Shown here one piece after another: positions 26,938 to 34,831 of a DNA stretch of 64,000 nucleotides (its first letter is position 1; every line of letters starts with the position of its first letter). The notes below the pieces were generated by a model. It did no database searches, was not told where the DNA came from, and saw only the letters and a list, made by a program, of their open reading frames with translations. A program made the translations under genes and the position numbers. The stretch comes from Pedobacter cryoconitis (GTDB lineage: Bacteria > Bacteroidota > Bacteroidia > Sphingobacteriales > Sphingobacteriaceae): assembly GCF_014200595.1 (NCBI RefSeq), contig NZ_JACHCG010000001.1, positions 2,728,001-2,792,000 of the forward strand, given 5' to 3'.

Positions 26938-27079
26938 AATCAGCTTTTATTGATATTTCATTCATAAAAATATATTTGGTTTTATTCAGGTTAAAATTGT
27001 CTCCGCGTCAAAGAATTCGTTAGTTTTAAATCTACAGAATAACACAAGCCCTGTTCAACCGTTATTTATTGAAAAAAAT

Positions 27080-27134
27080 CTGCTATCTGATCACTTATTG
27101 GATTTAGCATCGTTATTTCATGTTCAGATAGCAG
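27080..27134. promoter_or_regulatory. Inverted repeat between the GMC/xyl operon and the divergent AraC gene
   Basis: CTGCTATCTGA at 27080-27090 and its exact complement TCAGATAGCAG at 27124-27134 are separated by 33 bases in the 222-base divergent gap. The inner edge is 26 bases before the AraC start codon. The arms could be paired binding sites for the AraC regulator (looping or cooperative), or the stem of a leader hairpin in the AraC mRNA. Confidence 0.5.
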
Positions 27135-27159
27135 TTGAATCACATACATTTTCAGTTTT

Positions 27160-28005
27160 ATGAAGACACTTATTCAGAAAATCCATGTGGAAGAATACAA
27201 CTCTTTCGCTTGCCGGACTTACAAAACACCTGATTTTGAAACGGCCTGGCATAAGCACCTGGAATGTGAATTAATTCTGATTACCGAAGGAAACGGGACT
27301 GCATTGATAGGTGATTATATTGGAGAATATAAGCAAGGAGATATCTTTTTGCTCAATACAAACGTACCACACTGGTTTAGAAAATCACAGAATATCATCA
27401 TTGGAAGCGCAATTGTAATTCATTTCATGAGAGATTTCTGGGGTGAAGGCTTTCTGGCCTTGCCGGAGATGAAAAATATAGCCGGGCTATTAGACAGTGA
27501 AAATACAGGGATTCAGCTCCAGGAAAACTTATCAGATGATGTCGCTGTATTGATCAGACAACTGGAATTTGCCGCAGGGATTGAGCGTATCCAGCTCCTG
27601 ATTAATTGTATGCAGAAGATTAGTACTTCAACGCAGCAAAAGATTATTACGACTGCTTTTGATACGATGACCAGCGGTGAAGAAAATTCAGTCATTGAAA
27701 CGATCATAGACTATTCCTTTAAGCATTTTCTGGATCCGATTTCTTTAAAAGAAGTAGCAGGGATTACCAGTATGTCCATTCCTGCATTCTGTCGTTTTTT
27801 TAAGAAGAATATTAAAAAAAGTTATTTTGATTTCATAAAAGAGATCAGGATCGGGCATGCCTGTAAATTATTAAGAGAAACAAACCGGCCTGTTTTAGAA
27901 ATATGTTATGATAGTGGTTATAACAGCTGGGCACATTTTAGCAAGCAGTTTAAGGCGGTTACCAGGATCCCTCCATCAAAATATAGAAAGCAACATATCA
28001 AATAA
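27160..28005 (+). CDS. AraC-family regulator with cupin sensor, divergent from the sugar operon
   Basis: A 281-residue protein. The N-terminal cupin has the typical AWHKHLECELILITEGNG...GDIFLLNTNVPHWFR sequence with sugar-sensor-like His and Glu positions. The C-terminal domain has ISLKEVAGITSMSIPAFCRFFKKN (first HTH) and RPVLEICYDSGYNSWAHFSKQFKAVTRIPPSKYR (second HTH). It is transcribed away from the GMC-subunit 3-xylB-xylA operon, so control of that operon by a sugar such as xylose is the obvious hypothesis. DoxX follows 87 bases downstream in the same direction. Confidence 0.9.
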   Translation: MKTLIQKIHVEEYNSFACRTYKTPDFETAWHKHLECELILITEGNGTALIGDYIGEYKQGDIFLLNTNVPHWFRKSQNIIIGSAIVIHFMRDFWGEGFLALPEMKNIAGLLDSENTGIQLQENLSDDVAVLIRQLEFAAGIERIQLLINCMQKISTSTQQKIITTAFDTMTSGEENSVIETIIDYSFKHFLDPISLKEVAGITSMSIPAFCRFFKKNIKKSYFDFIKEIRIGHACKLLRETNRPVLEICYDSGYNSWAHFSKQFKAVTRIPPSKYRKQHIK

Positions 28006-28092
28006 AACAATCTCTTGCCATTTTTTTTCAGGCTAACCTATTGATTTTCAAATTTTAAACAGTAATTTAAATTCCACCAAAATCTAATTAAA

Positions 28093-28467
28093 ATGAAAAT
28101 CGTAAAAACTGTACTCTGTATCCTGTTCGGTCTGATGTTTATCAATGCCGGATTAAACAAATTCTTTAATTACATGCCCATGCCAAAAATGAGCGCGGAG
28201 CAAATGAAGCTCATGGAAGCTTTTGTTAGAATTTCCTGGCTGATGCCCTTAACAGGAATTGTTGAAATTATAGGTGGCCTGCTGTTTATGCTACCGAAGT
28301 ACAGAGCGCTGGGCGCTATTGTTATTTTGCCAGTTATGGTAGGTATTATAGTTCATAATGCTATTTTCGAACCAAGTGGTCTGGTTATCGCCTTGCCATT
28401 TTTCCTGATCAATCTTTGGATAATCGGAGCTAATTGGTACAAATACAAACCAATGATCAATGAATAA
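28093..28467 (+). CDS. DoxX-family membrane protein
   Basis: A 124-residue protein with four predicted membrane helices, the first starting at residue 5 (VLCILFGLMFINAGLNKF, with the usual GxxxxxxGxxKF spacing) and the others centred on MPLTGIVEIIGGLLFML, AIVILPVMVGIIVHNAI and VIALPFFLINLWII. DoxX proteins are linked to respiratory or redox functions, but their reaction is mostly unknown. It ends 4 bases before the stop of the convergent DUF1080 gene. Confidence 0.85.
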   Translation: MKIVKTVLCILFGLMFINAGLNKFFNYMPMPKMSAEQMKLMEAFVRISWLMPLTGIVEIIGGLLFMLPKYRALGAIVILPVMVGIIVHNAIFEPSGLVIALPFFLINLWIIGANWYKYKPMINE

Positions 28468-28471
28468 GGAT

Positions 28472-29305
28472 TTATTCGTTTAAAACCTTTGCAATGACCT
28501 GAGCTAAATCGGTCTTATTTTTTGCGTAAGGCTCCAGATTATAGAGCCTTACCTTTTTAAATTCAATAGGATGACTTTCGCTTTGTAAAGAAATGTAGCC
28601 GCCGGTCAACGCTTTGCCATCTACTTTGATTTTCGGATCGTAGTTGGATACATTCCCCCCACCGATCTGAGGTTTTGTATATTCAAGCACTACTTCTTTA
28701 TCAATAATATGTTTAATTACGGAATCTCCTAAAACTAAGAATTCAGCAGTAACCCATTGATCACCAGCATAAGTTTTTGATCTGGAATCTAAACAATGTG
28801 GGGTAAAGAGTTTTCCTTCATACACGATCTGCGTACCGGGCGTGCAGACATTGCTGGTATGGCGATCGTGTGTGCCATCACCACCCAGAAGCTGTCCTTC
28901 TACAGAAATTGGAAAATCCTGATCCTTCAGCATAGTTTCAGGTGCCTGCCCATGCAGCATAGCTCCGCTATTTCGATAAGCCCAGCCTTCTCCTCCTTTA
29001 GCCTGTTCACCAACAAAACGATAGGTTATTTTTAACAGATAATAAGAGAAAGGTTTTTTATAAAATATATGGCCATATTGCTGATCGAAATCTTTATAAC
29101 CGTCATAACTTACTTTCATCAGCCCGTCTTCTACACGAAAGGTATTTGCATAATTCTCGTTATAGTTATGCTTGGAAATTTTAATATTCCAGTCTTTCAG
29201 ATCTTTTCCATTAAAAAGATCAATCCAGCCTTTTTGAGCGGAGGATTGGTTTACAAATAAAAAAGTAAGCGCAATAAAAAGCGAAAAGCTGATTTTTGAT
29301 TTCAT
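28472..29305 (-). CDS. DUF1080 secreted protein (3-keto-disaccharide hydrolase family)
   Basis: About 277 residues from the ATG of MKSKISFSLF (another ATG lies four codons upstream). An N-terminal signal peptide ends near VNQSSAQ. The mature part begins with WIDLFNGKDLKDWNIKI, the signature of the DUF1080 concanavalin-like fold, and has NSGAMLHGQ and ISLQSESHPIEFKKVRLYNL, the usual C-terminal strand. Members of the family have been assigned as 3-keto-glycoside hydrolases acting in the periplasm. The GMC dehydrogenase and its subunit 3 are about 1.5 kb away, so the three may make and then cleave 3-keto sugars. The protein is encoded alone. Confidence 0.87.
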   Translation of the reverse strand: MKSKISFSLFIALTFLFVNQSSAQKGWIDLFNGKDLKDWNIKISKHNYNENYANTFRVEDGLMKVSYDGYKDFDQQYGHIFYKKPFSYYLLKITYRFVGEQAKGGEGWAYRNSGAMLHGQAPETMLKDQDFPISVEGQLLGGDGTHDRHTSNVCTPGTQIVYEGKLFTPHCLDSRSKTYAGDQWVTAEFLVLGDSVIKHIIDKEVVLEYTKPQIGGGNVSNYDPKIKVDGKALTGGYISLQSESHPIEFKKVRLYNLEPYAKNKTDLAQVIAKVLNE

Positions 29306-29403
29306 ACGGCAAGACAAATGGTTAGCTTTTAAAAGTAGGTATTTAAATCAAAGCAGACAATAAAATGAACATTATAACTATTTTGCTACCGATTTAGCAA
29401 ATT

Positions 29404-30159
29404 ATGTATCATATCACAACAACAAATTTAGAACAGCAGGAGTCCGCTTCCCGGATTGGCGGAGCAGCCAATATTGAAATCGCAGATTACCCTGTTTGTC
29501 CGGTTACCCAAAAGCCAATGTTGCTTTTAATGTCTTTAAAGAAAGATCTTTTTGATGCCGGTTATGCGGTTAATAATTTACTGGAAGACAGCAACTACGC
29601 TATCAGTATATTCTTATCAGTAAAAATACATCCGGAATTCGGGGTTGGCAGTAATATGCCAGGCATGTATACTGTTAATGACCCGAAACAGGCAGAGAAA
29701 ATGAAGAATGGTACAGTAAAAGTTATTTTACATTATGATACAGGACGGGCTGTGGAGATGGCAGATTTGCCAATTCCGATTCCTGAGCAGAAAATAGTGC
29801 TGACCAGATTCTCGGAGCAAGAAGGCAAAGAAGATTTTCCCGCAGGGCAGGAATGGTTTGAAGGCTCAAAATTAACCACCTCAAAATTTGGGGCACAATT
29901 TCCCGCCTGGTTACAAGACCCTATAAATATAGATCCTGAACTCATGGCAAATTTTGCTTCCATATTCGGAGGTTTTTTTGGTCCGGAGTTTATTTTGCAG
30001 CTTGAAGACAAATTGATTTCTGAGCTCAGCCCTGTCCATAGTGGTCTTTTAGGCACTGACGGAATTGGCTATTTATATTTACCGGTAAGCGTAAGAAATT
30101 TCGTCAAAAAATACCAGCGGCCAGTTGAAATCGGAAACTTCTTTATCCAGGATACCTGA
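29404..30159 (+). CDS. Hypothetical protein, possibly DUF1963/YwqG-like
   Basis: A 251-residue soluble protein without signal or membrane segments. The sequence SRIGGAANIEIADYPVCPVTQKPMLLLMSL near the start resembles the opening of YwqG/DUF1963 proteins (where a similar G-x-P-x-W/C-P...L-x-x-L-x-Q pattern is seen), and FPAWLQDPINID followed by the C-terminal DGIGYLYLPVSV is compatible. I would not assign a function. It converges with the phosphopantetheinyl transferase gene, ending 11 bases from it, and is not part of the polyketide operon, which runs on the other strand. Confidence 0.7.
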   Translation: MYHITTTNLEQQESASRIGGAANIEIADYPVCPVTQKPMLLLMSLKKDLFDAGYAVNNLLEDSNYAISIFLSVKIHPEFGVGSNMPGMYTVNDPKQAEKMKNGTVKVILHYDTGRAVEMADLPIPIPEQKIVLTRFSEQEGKEDFPAGQEWFEGSKLTTSKFGAQFPAWLQDPINIDPELMANFASIFGGFFGPEFILQLEDKLISELSPVHSGLLGTDGIGYLYLPVSVRNFVKKYQRPVEIGNFFIQDT

Positions 30160-30170
30160 TCTTACATTTT

Positions 30171-30899
30171 TTATAAATACAAATGCCTGATCACCTTCAG
30201 GTCTAATTCACTTTTCCTGGGCAAAACAATGGACCAGGCATAACCATCAGCCAGCCATGATAAAGACTGATACTGAGGAAAATTAACAAAATGACAAATC
30301 ACAATATCATCCTGACGCTGTACATTATCAATTTCAAACAACTCAAAAGGGGTCATTAAACCCGTTTTCAGCACTTTAGACAATGCTTCTTTCATCGTCC
30401 ATAAAAGTGTAAGACTTTTGCCCGGATCGCTATGGATCAGCTGGAGTTTATTCTGCTCTCCCAAAGCGACGATGTCCCTGATGGTTTCACTTTGCTCCTG
30501 CTCCACCAATTCGACGTCTACCCCCATAGGATGACTCTCCGGGTAAACTATAGCAATTCCCATTTCTTCTCTGTGTCCGATACTGAGTTGTATATTTCCT
30601 GTACCCGGTAAATACACTATAGGCTGCTGAAATATTCCGGCAGCGATCTCTACCTCTGTCATCACGAAGTTTTCCAGAAAGGCGAACAATGCTCTTTTAG
30701 CAGCAAACCTTCCCAGCAAATAACTATGCTGCACTCTTGCAAATTTCAGGGTCTCAAAGAAATTCAGTTCATTAGGGTGCAAAAATGAATAACGAATGTT
30801 CTTTAACTCACTCAGGGTCTGGTTCACAATAGCAATGGCGGCAGGAAATACGCCGTCAGCCCGCTGCAAAACAAGTTTTTCAACAACAATACTACGCAT
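30171..30899 (-). CDS. Sfp-type 4'-phosphopantetheinyl transferase
   Basis: A 242-residue enzyme that transfers phosphopantetheine from CoA to the conserved Ser of ACP and PCP domains. Motifs are SIGHR (about 106-110), GVDVE (126-130, Mg-binding Asp128 and Glu130) and WTMKEALSK (167-175, with the Lys-Glu-Ala core). The length matches the Sfp family rather than the shorter AcpS. It is the last gene of the polyketide operon and would activate the carrier domains of the megasynthases upstream, all of which keep their attachment Ser. It begins 6 bases after the hydrolase gene. Confidence 0.92.
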   Translation of the reverse strand: MRSIVVEKLVLQRADGVFPAAIAIVNQTLSELKNIRYSFLHPNELNFFETLKFARVQHSYLLGRFAAKRALFAFLENFVMTEVEIAAGIFQQPIVYLPGTGNIQLSIGHREEMGIAIVYPESHPMGVDVELVEQEQSETIRDIVALGEQNKLQLIHSDPGKSLTLLWTMKEALSKVLKTGLMTPFELFEIDNVQRQDDIVICHFVNFPQYQSLSWLADGYAWSIVLPRKSELDLKVIRHLYL

Positions 30900-30905
30900 C
30901 AGAAA

Positions 30906-31559
30906 TTATTTAAAAGCAAAAGGATCAGGTTGATTTTTCCGCATTCTGAATTCTACAAAAGCCTCTCTGCGGTTCAGCAGAAAATAGATATTATTCCGGA
31001 ATAAAAAGCTGAGTTCTTTACCTGGAGTTTGTCCAAAGGAATGTCCCGGCCAGATCAGCGTATTCGCTGGCAGATATTGCTTTATAAATTGTACTGAATA
31101 AAACAAGGAATTTACATTCAGATCATCGCTGATCCCTACCCCTTCTATAAAAACAGTATCTCCTGTAAAACAATGTTCACCAATCAGATAACATGTACTT
31201 CCTTTAGTATGACCGGGGGTCAGTAGTGCCGTAACTGTAAAGTCATCAATTACAAACTCCTGTAAATGCTGTACCGCAACCAGCTGTGGACAGGTAAAAC
31301 TATATTGCCGGATTTCAATCGCCGACATATAAACAGGCACTTCATGTTTTTCTGCAAAAGCAGCCGCCAGGTTCGTATGGTCATGATGCGCATGCGTTAA
31401 AAGAATACCTTTCAATATAATTTGATTATCCTGCAAAAAATCATTGATCAACTCGTAATCCCATGCAGGGTCTACCAGAATACCAGCGTTATCTTCATAA
31501 ATAAGATAACACTGATTTTTTATATTTTCATTCGATACCCGAAAAAGTTTGACTTCCAT
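30906..31559 (-). CDS. Metallo-beta-lactamase-fold hydrolase (PksB/BaeB type)
   Basis: A 217-residue glyoxalase II-like protein. HAHHDH at 56-61 gives the zinc motif His56-x-His58-x-Asp60-His61; TPGHTKGSTCYL supplies the next His, FTGDTVF the bridging Asp, and WPGHS the final His. Small proteins of this type are regular members of trans-AT polyketide operons (BaeB, PksB), where they are thought to remove stalled or wrong acyl groups from ACPs. The position between the acyl hydrolase-like gene and the phosphopantetheinyl transferase gene fits. A general glyoxalase role is less likely here. Confidence 0.88.
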   Translation of the reverse strand: MEVKLFRVSNENIKNQCYLIYEDNAGILVDPAWDYELINDFLQDNQIILKGILLTHAHHDHTNLAAAFAEKHEVPVYMSAIEIRQYSFTCPQLVAVQHLQEFVIDDFTVTALLTPGHTKGSTCYLIGEHCFTGDTVFIEGVGISDDLNVNSLFYSVQFIKQYLPANTLIWPGHSFGQTPGKELSFLFRNNIYFLLNRREAFVEFRMRKNQPDPFAFK

Positions 31560-31571
31560 GTTATTCTGTTT

Positions 31572-32528
31572 TTACCCGATAATAGCCTGTAACTTTTTCA
31601 ATTGCTTCATTTCTCCCTTATAGGGGCTCATAATTTGAAATATTTCAGATTCAGTATCCGATTGTAAATTGTATTTAACAAAAGCAGCACTGGTTCCCGA
31701 AGGCCCCATGTCAATATATAAACAAGGACCCATATTTTCAAAAAAACTAACTGTTTCCGGAAAATTAGTGTACCGGCTCACCACCTGCCAGAAATAATCA
31801 TCCGTCAGTACATCCATCTCTTTTGCTGTAAAACCAGACACAAAACCAGGTTTAGGATTGCCCAAAGCAGTCGCAGAGGCTGTATACTGACTAAAACTAA
31901 CACTTGCCTGTTGTAATAAAGGAGAATGAAACGGACAGGTTACCTGCAAACGGAAAAAGTTGATTTCCCGGCGGGAAAGTTCCTGTTCAAACAGTTCTAA
32001 ATCCTGCATTCTGCCCGATAAAGTGAAATGTCCATTAAAATTATTTGATGCAAGAAATAGCCCATGCTGTAAATAAAGGTCTTTCAATTTTTCTTCCTCC
32101 GTTAATACAGCCAGCATTCCCCCATCGATATCACTGCGGCATATTGACTTTGCCTGTTCTATAGCAGCCTCTATAGCCGCAGTGGCATCCCAGATTCCAT
32201 TAGCCACGCCCGCAGCAAATTCCCCTAAACTATTACCAGATACAAAATCTGGCTTGATCCCCATATCTGTGATCACTTCGTACAAAGCAATTTCAACAGC
32301 AACAATTGCCGGATGCGTAATCAGCAGTTCCTCAAAAGGCTCTTCTTTTTTCGTGTAAAGTTCTTCAATCAAAGAGCTGTTCAGTTGTTTCCGGACAATT
32401 TTATCCATCTCTTCCAGGCTGCTTCTGAACTTCGGGTATTGTTCAAACAATTCCCTGCCCATGCCCCGGTAATGACTTCCCTGCCCGGAAAACAACAATA
32501 CAATAGGTTTCAAACCGCTTTTAATCAT
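31572..32528 (-). CDS. Trans-acting acyltransferase homologue, probable acyl hydrolase
   Basis: A 318-residue FabD-fold protein starting FSGQGSHYRGMG. The catalytic pair is present: Ser100 in GNSLGEF and His201 in CPFHSPLL. However, the Arg that binds the malonyl carboxylate (Arg110 in the AT of the adjacent gene) aligns with Ala126 in EQAKSICRS, and the usual His before Ser is Asn99. Loss of this Arg is expected in homologues that do not load malonyl units, such as the acyl hydrolase (PedC-like) clade of trans-AT clusters. Its ATG follows the upstream stop directly (TAAATG). A loader for another acyl group is the alternative. Confidence 0.85.
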   Translation of the reverse strand: MIKSGLKPIVLLFSGQGSHYRGMGRELFEQYPKFRSSLEEMDKIVRKQLNSSLIEELYTKKEEPFEELLITHPAIVAVEIALYEVITDMGIKPDFVSGNSLGEFAAGVANGIWDATAAIEAAIEQAKSICRSDIDGGMLAVLTEEEKLKDLYLQHGLFLASNNFNGHFTLSGRMQDLELFEQELSRREINFFRLQVTCPFHSPLLQQASVSFSQYTASATALGNPKPGFVSGFTAKEMDVLTDDYFWQVVSRYTNFPETVSFFENMGPCLYIDMGPSGTSAAFVKYNLQSDTESEIFQIMSPYKGEMKQLKKLQAIIG

Positions 32529-34826
32529 TTAATTGTTTACCATTAAAGCAGCATCCTCTAATAATTTCGCCGCACCAACCATAATACTAATACCTATTTC
32601 ATCTACATGGCGCTTTTTCCAGCTCTCCTGCTGCGTACCCTTTACCCATTGGTTAAAAGCACCCAGGGCAGAACCTGTATGGATTTGGAAATTGGTCTTA
32701 TTTTCTATATTCCCTTCAAATGCTAGTTTGTTCGTATATCCAAAATACCAGCGGAATACCAAAGCCATTTTATTCTTTGAATTCTGTTCCGCTTTGATAA
32801 TTTCAGCTTCTGCTCCTGCTGCTTTACAGTAAACCCTTACTTCGTCCCATATTTCGGCTATTGTTTTACCAAAATAGGTCTTCTCTAACTGGATCAATGT
32901 CTTTTCAGGGATCTCATCCAACCCGTTATACTGATTATATAAGGCATAAAGTTTGTTAGCTCTGGCGGCAAACAGTACTCCCTTGCGCAATACCTGTACT
33001 TTCGCCCCGATTTCAAACATGTCACCGGCTGGCGCATAATCCGTATCCTGAACATTGATATCTTGTAAAAGGTCTTTTACAGCATCACTGGTTCCTGCTT
33101 CCACAGTACATTGGTTAATAGACCCTGTGAGGATGAAATCTGCGCCCATTACATAAGCACAAGTTGCAGCTTGTGGTGTACCGATACCACCCGCAAGCCC
33201 TACACGAATAGTTTGACCATAAGCATATTCTTTTGAGATATCTGCTCTTAAACGTTGAATTGAAGGCAGCAAAACCATTGCAATTCCACGATCAGTATGA
33301 CCGCCCGAATCTGCTTCCACACAAATATCATAACTCATAGGGACTAACTTAGAAAGCGATGCCTGCTCTTCACTAATCAACCCATCTTCTACCAAACGTT
33401 TCACCATCTTTTCTGGCGCCGGCCGCATAAAAACCTCTGCAACCTCCGGTCTTGATACTTTCGCAATTATTTTATGCTTGCAAAGCACTGCACCATCAGC
33501 TCCTTTTTCTAAACCTTTCAATCTATAGTAAACCAGGGCCGGCATCATCTGCATATAGGCAGAAGCCTCGATGTTGGTTACCCCATAACGAAGGAAAAGT
33601 TCAGCAGCCTTCATTTCAAATGCAGGATCATTCAGATTATGCAGAAAATTGACACCATAGGCTTCGCCATTGGTTAATTCTTGCTGGATCTGTATAATAT
33701 TCTGTTCCATTTCTGCTAATGACATTCCACCAGTCCCCAGAAAACCAAGCATCCCTGCTTTTGCCAGTTTCACGACAAGCTGACGGGAGGCAATTCCTCT
33801 GTACATAGCTCCGGCAACATAAGCGTATTTCACGCCATAATCTTTACGGAACGCCTGGCTTCCCAAACGCGTAGATAAGCAGGTTTTGCCAGCTGTTTTT
33901 CCATTTACTTTGATAGGTATACCATTGGTATGTGGTTTTTCTTCAGCAATCACTTTTTCTTCCACAACTACCCTTTCTTCCACTATCGGTGTACAGTTTT
34001 CCTTAATTTCATTGACCATTTTAGTCAGGATAACACTGCCCGTTTCTTCATAATCATCAACACCTTTTCCCATTAACGTCCGGATTGTATCTGTCCATTG
34101 CACAGAACTTTCAATCTGTTTAGCCAGTAAATCAGTTACCTGATTATCCTGATAAGCTTTTGCCGTTACATTAGCAATTACAGGAGTCTGTAACGCGGAG
34201 AAACTAAAATTCTTTAAAAACTCTTCAAACTCGATTGCCGCAGGCTTCATATACCTGGAATGGAAAGGGGCACTTACAAAAAGCGGAAAGATCTTGATCT
34301 TCCTGGCTTCAAATTCCTGTACAATTCTGTTGATCGCATCCTGCGGGCCAGCGATCACAATTTGTGTAGGTGTATTGATATTTGCAATATCAATATCAGT
34401 ATACCCACCCTCGTCTAACATTTGCTGTACAGCCTCTACTTTATGACCCAATACCGCAGCCATTCCACCACCAGATGCAGCAGCCATCAATGCCCCTCTT
34501 TTTTGAACTAACCTCAGTCCCGTTTCAAAACTAAACGCTTCTGCCGCCAGTAAAGCATTGTACTCGCCCAGGCTATGGCCAATAAAATAATCAGGCTTAG
34601 TTCTCGGCTGACTTGCATAATAAGTAAACGCATTCACCACATAAAGTGCCGGCTGTGTAAATGCCGTTTTCCCAAGCTGACGCTCAGGATCTTTGATACA
34701 TAACTCTTCCAGATCATACCCTAATATATCAGAAGCCAGTATAGTTTCCTGTTTAAATGTATCAAAAAAAGCCTTTCCCATTCCTTTGTATTGCGATCCC
34801 TGTCCGGGAAACATAACTACTTTCAT
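32529..34826 (-). CDS. Trans-AT / PfaD-type enoylreductase fusion
   Basis: A 765-residue bifunctional protein. Residues 1-280 are an acyltransferase with GQGSQYKGMG, GHSLGEY (Ser85), Arg110 in LVQKRGALM and His189 in APFHSRYM, the set expected of a malonyl-CoA:ACP transacylase that serves AT-less modules. A Glu/Val/Pro-rich linker (about 285-315) leads to a nitronate-monooxygenase-like PfaD enoylreductase (about 320-765) with FLGTGGMS, EADSGGHTD (FMN binding) and VGLAGGIGTPQA. It would load all PKS modules here and reduce selected double bonds in trans. The fusion itself is known from other trans-AT clusters (PksE type). It starts 5 bases after the giant PKS gene. Confidence 0.93.
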   Translation of the reverse strand: MKVVMFPGQGSQYKGMGKAFFDTFKQETILASDILGYDLEELCIKDPERQLGKTAFTQPALYVVNAFTYYASQPRTKPDYFIGHSLGEYNALLAAEAFSFETGLRLVQKRGALMAAASGGGMAAVLGHKVEAVQQMLDEGGYTDIDIANINTPTQIVIAGPQDAINRIVQEFEARKIKIFPLFVSAPFHSRYMKPAAIEFEEFLKNFSFSALQTPVIANVTAKAYQDNQVTDLLAKQIESSVQWTDTIRTLMGKGVDDYEETGSVILTKMVNEIKENCTPIVEERVVVEEKVIAEEKPHTNGIPIKVNGKTAGKTCLSTRLGSQAFRKDYGVKYAYVAGAMYRGIASRQLVVKLAKAGMLGFLGTGGMSLAEMEQNIIQIQQELTNGEAYGVNFLHNLNDPAFEMKAAELFLRYGVTNIEASAYMQMMPALVYYRLKGLEKGADGAVLCKHKIIAKVSRPEVAEVFMRPAPEKMVKRLVEDGLISEEQASLSKLVPMSYDICVEADSGGHTDRGIAMVLLPSIQRLRADISKEYAYGQTIRVGLAGGIGTPQAATCAYVMGADFILTGSINQCTVEAGTSDAVKDLLQDINVQDTDYAPAGDMFEIGAKVQVLRKGVLFAARANKLYALYNQYNGLDEIPEKTLIQLEKTYFGKTIAEIWDEVRVYCKAAGAEAEIIKAEQNSKNKMALVFRWYFGYTNKLAFEGNIENKTNFQIHTGSALGAFNQWVKGTQQESWKKRHVDEIGISIMVGAAKLLEDAALMVNN

Positions 34827-34831
34827 ATCTG

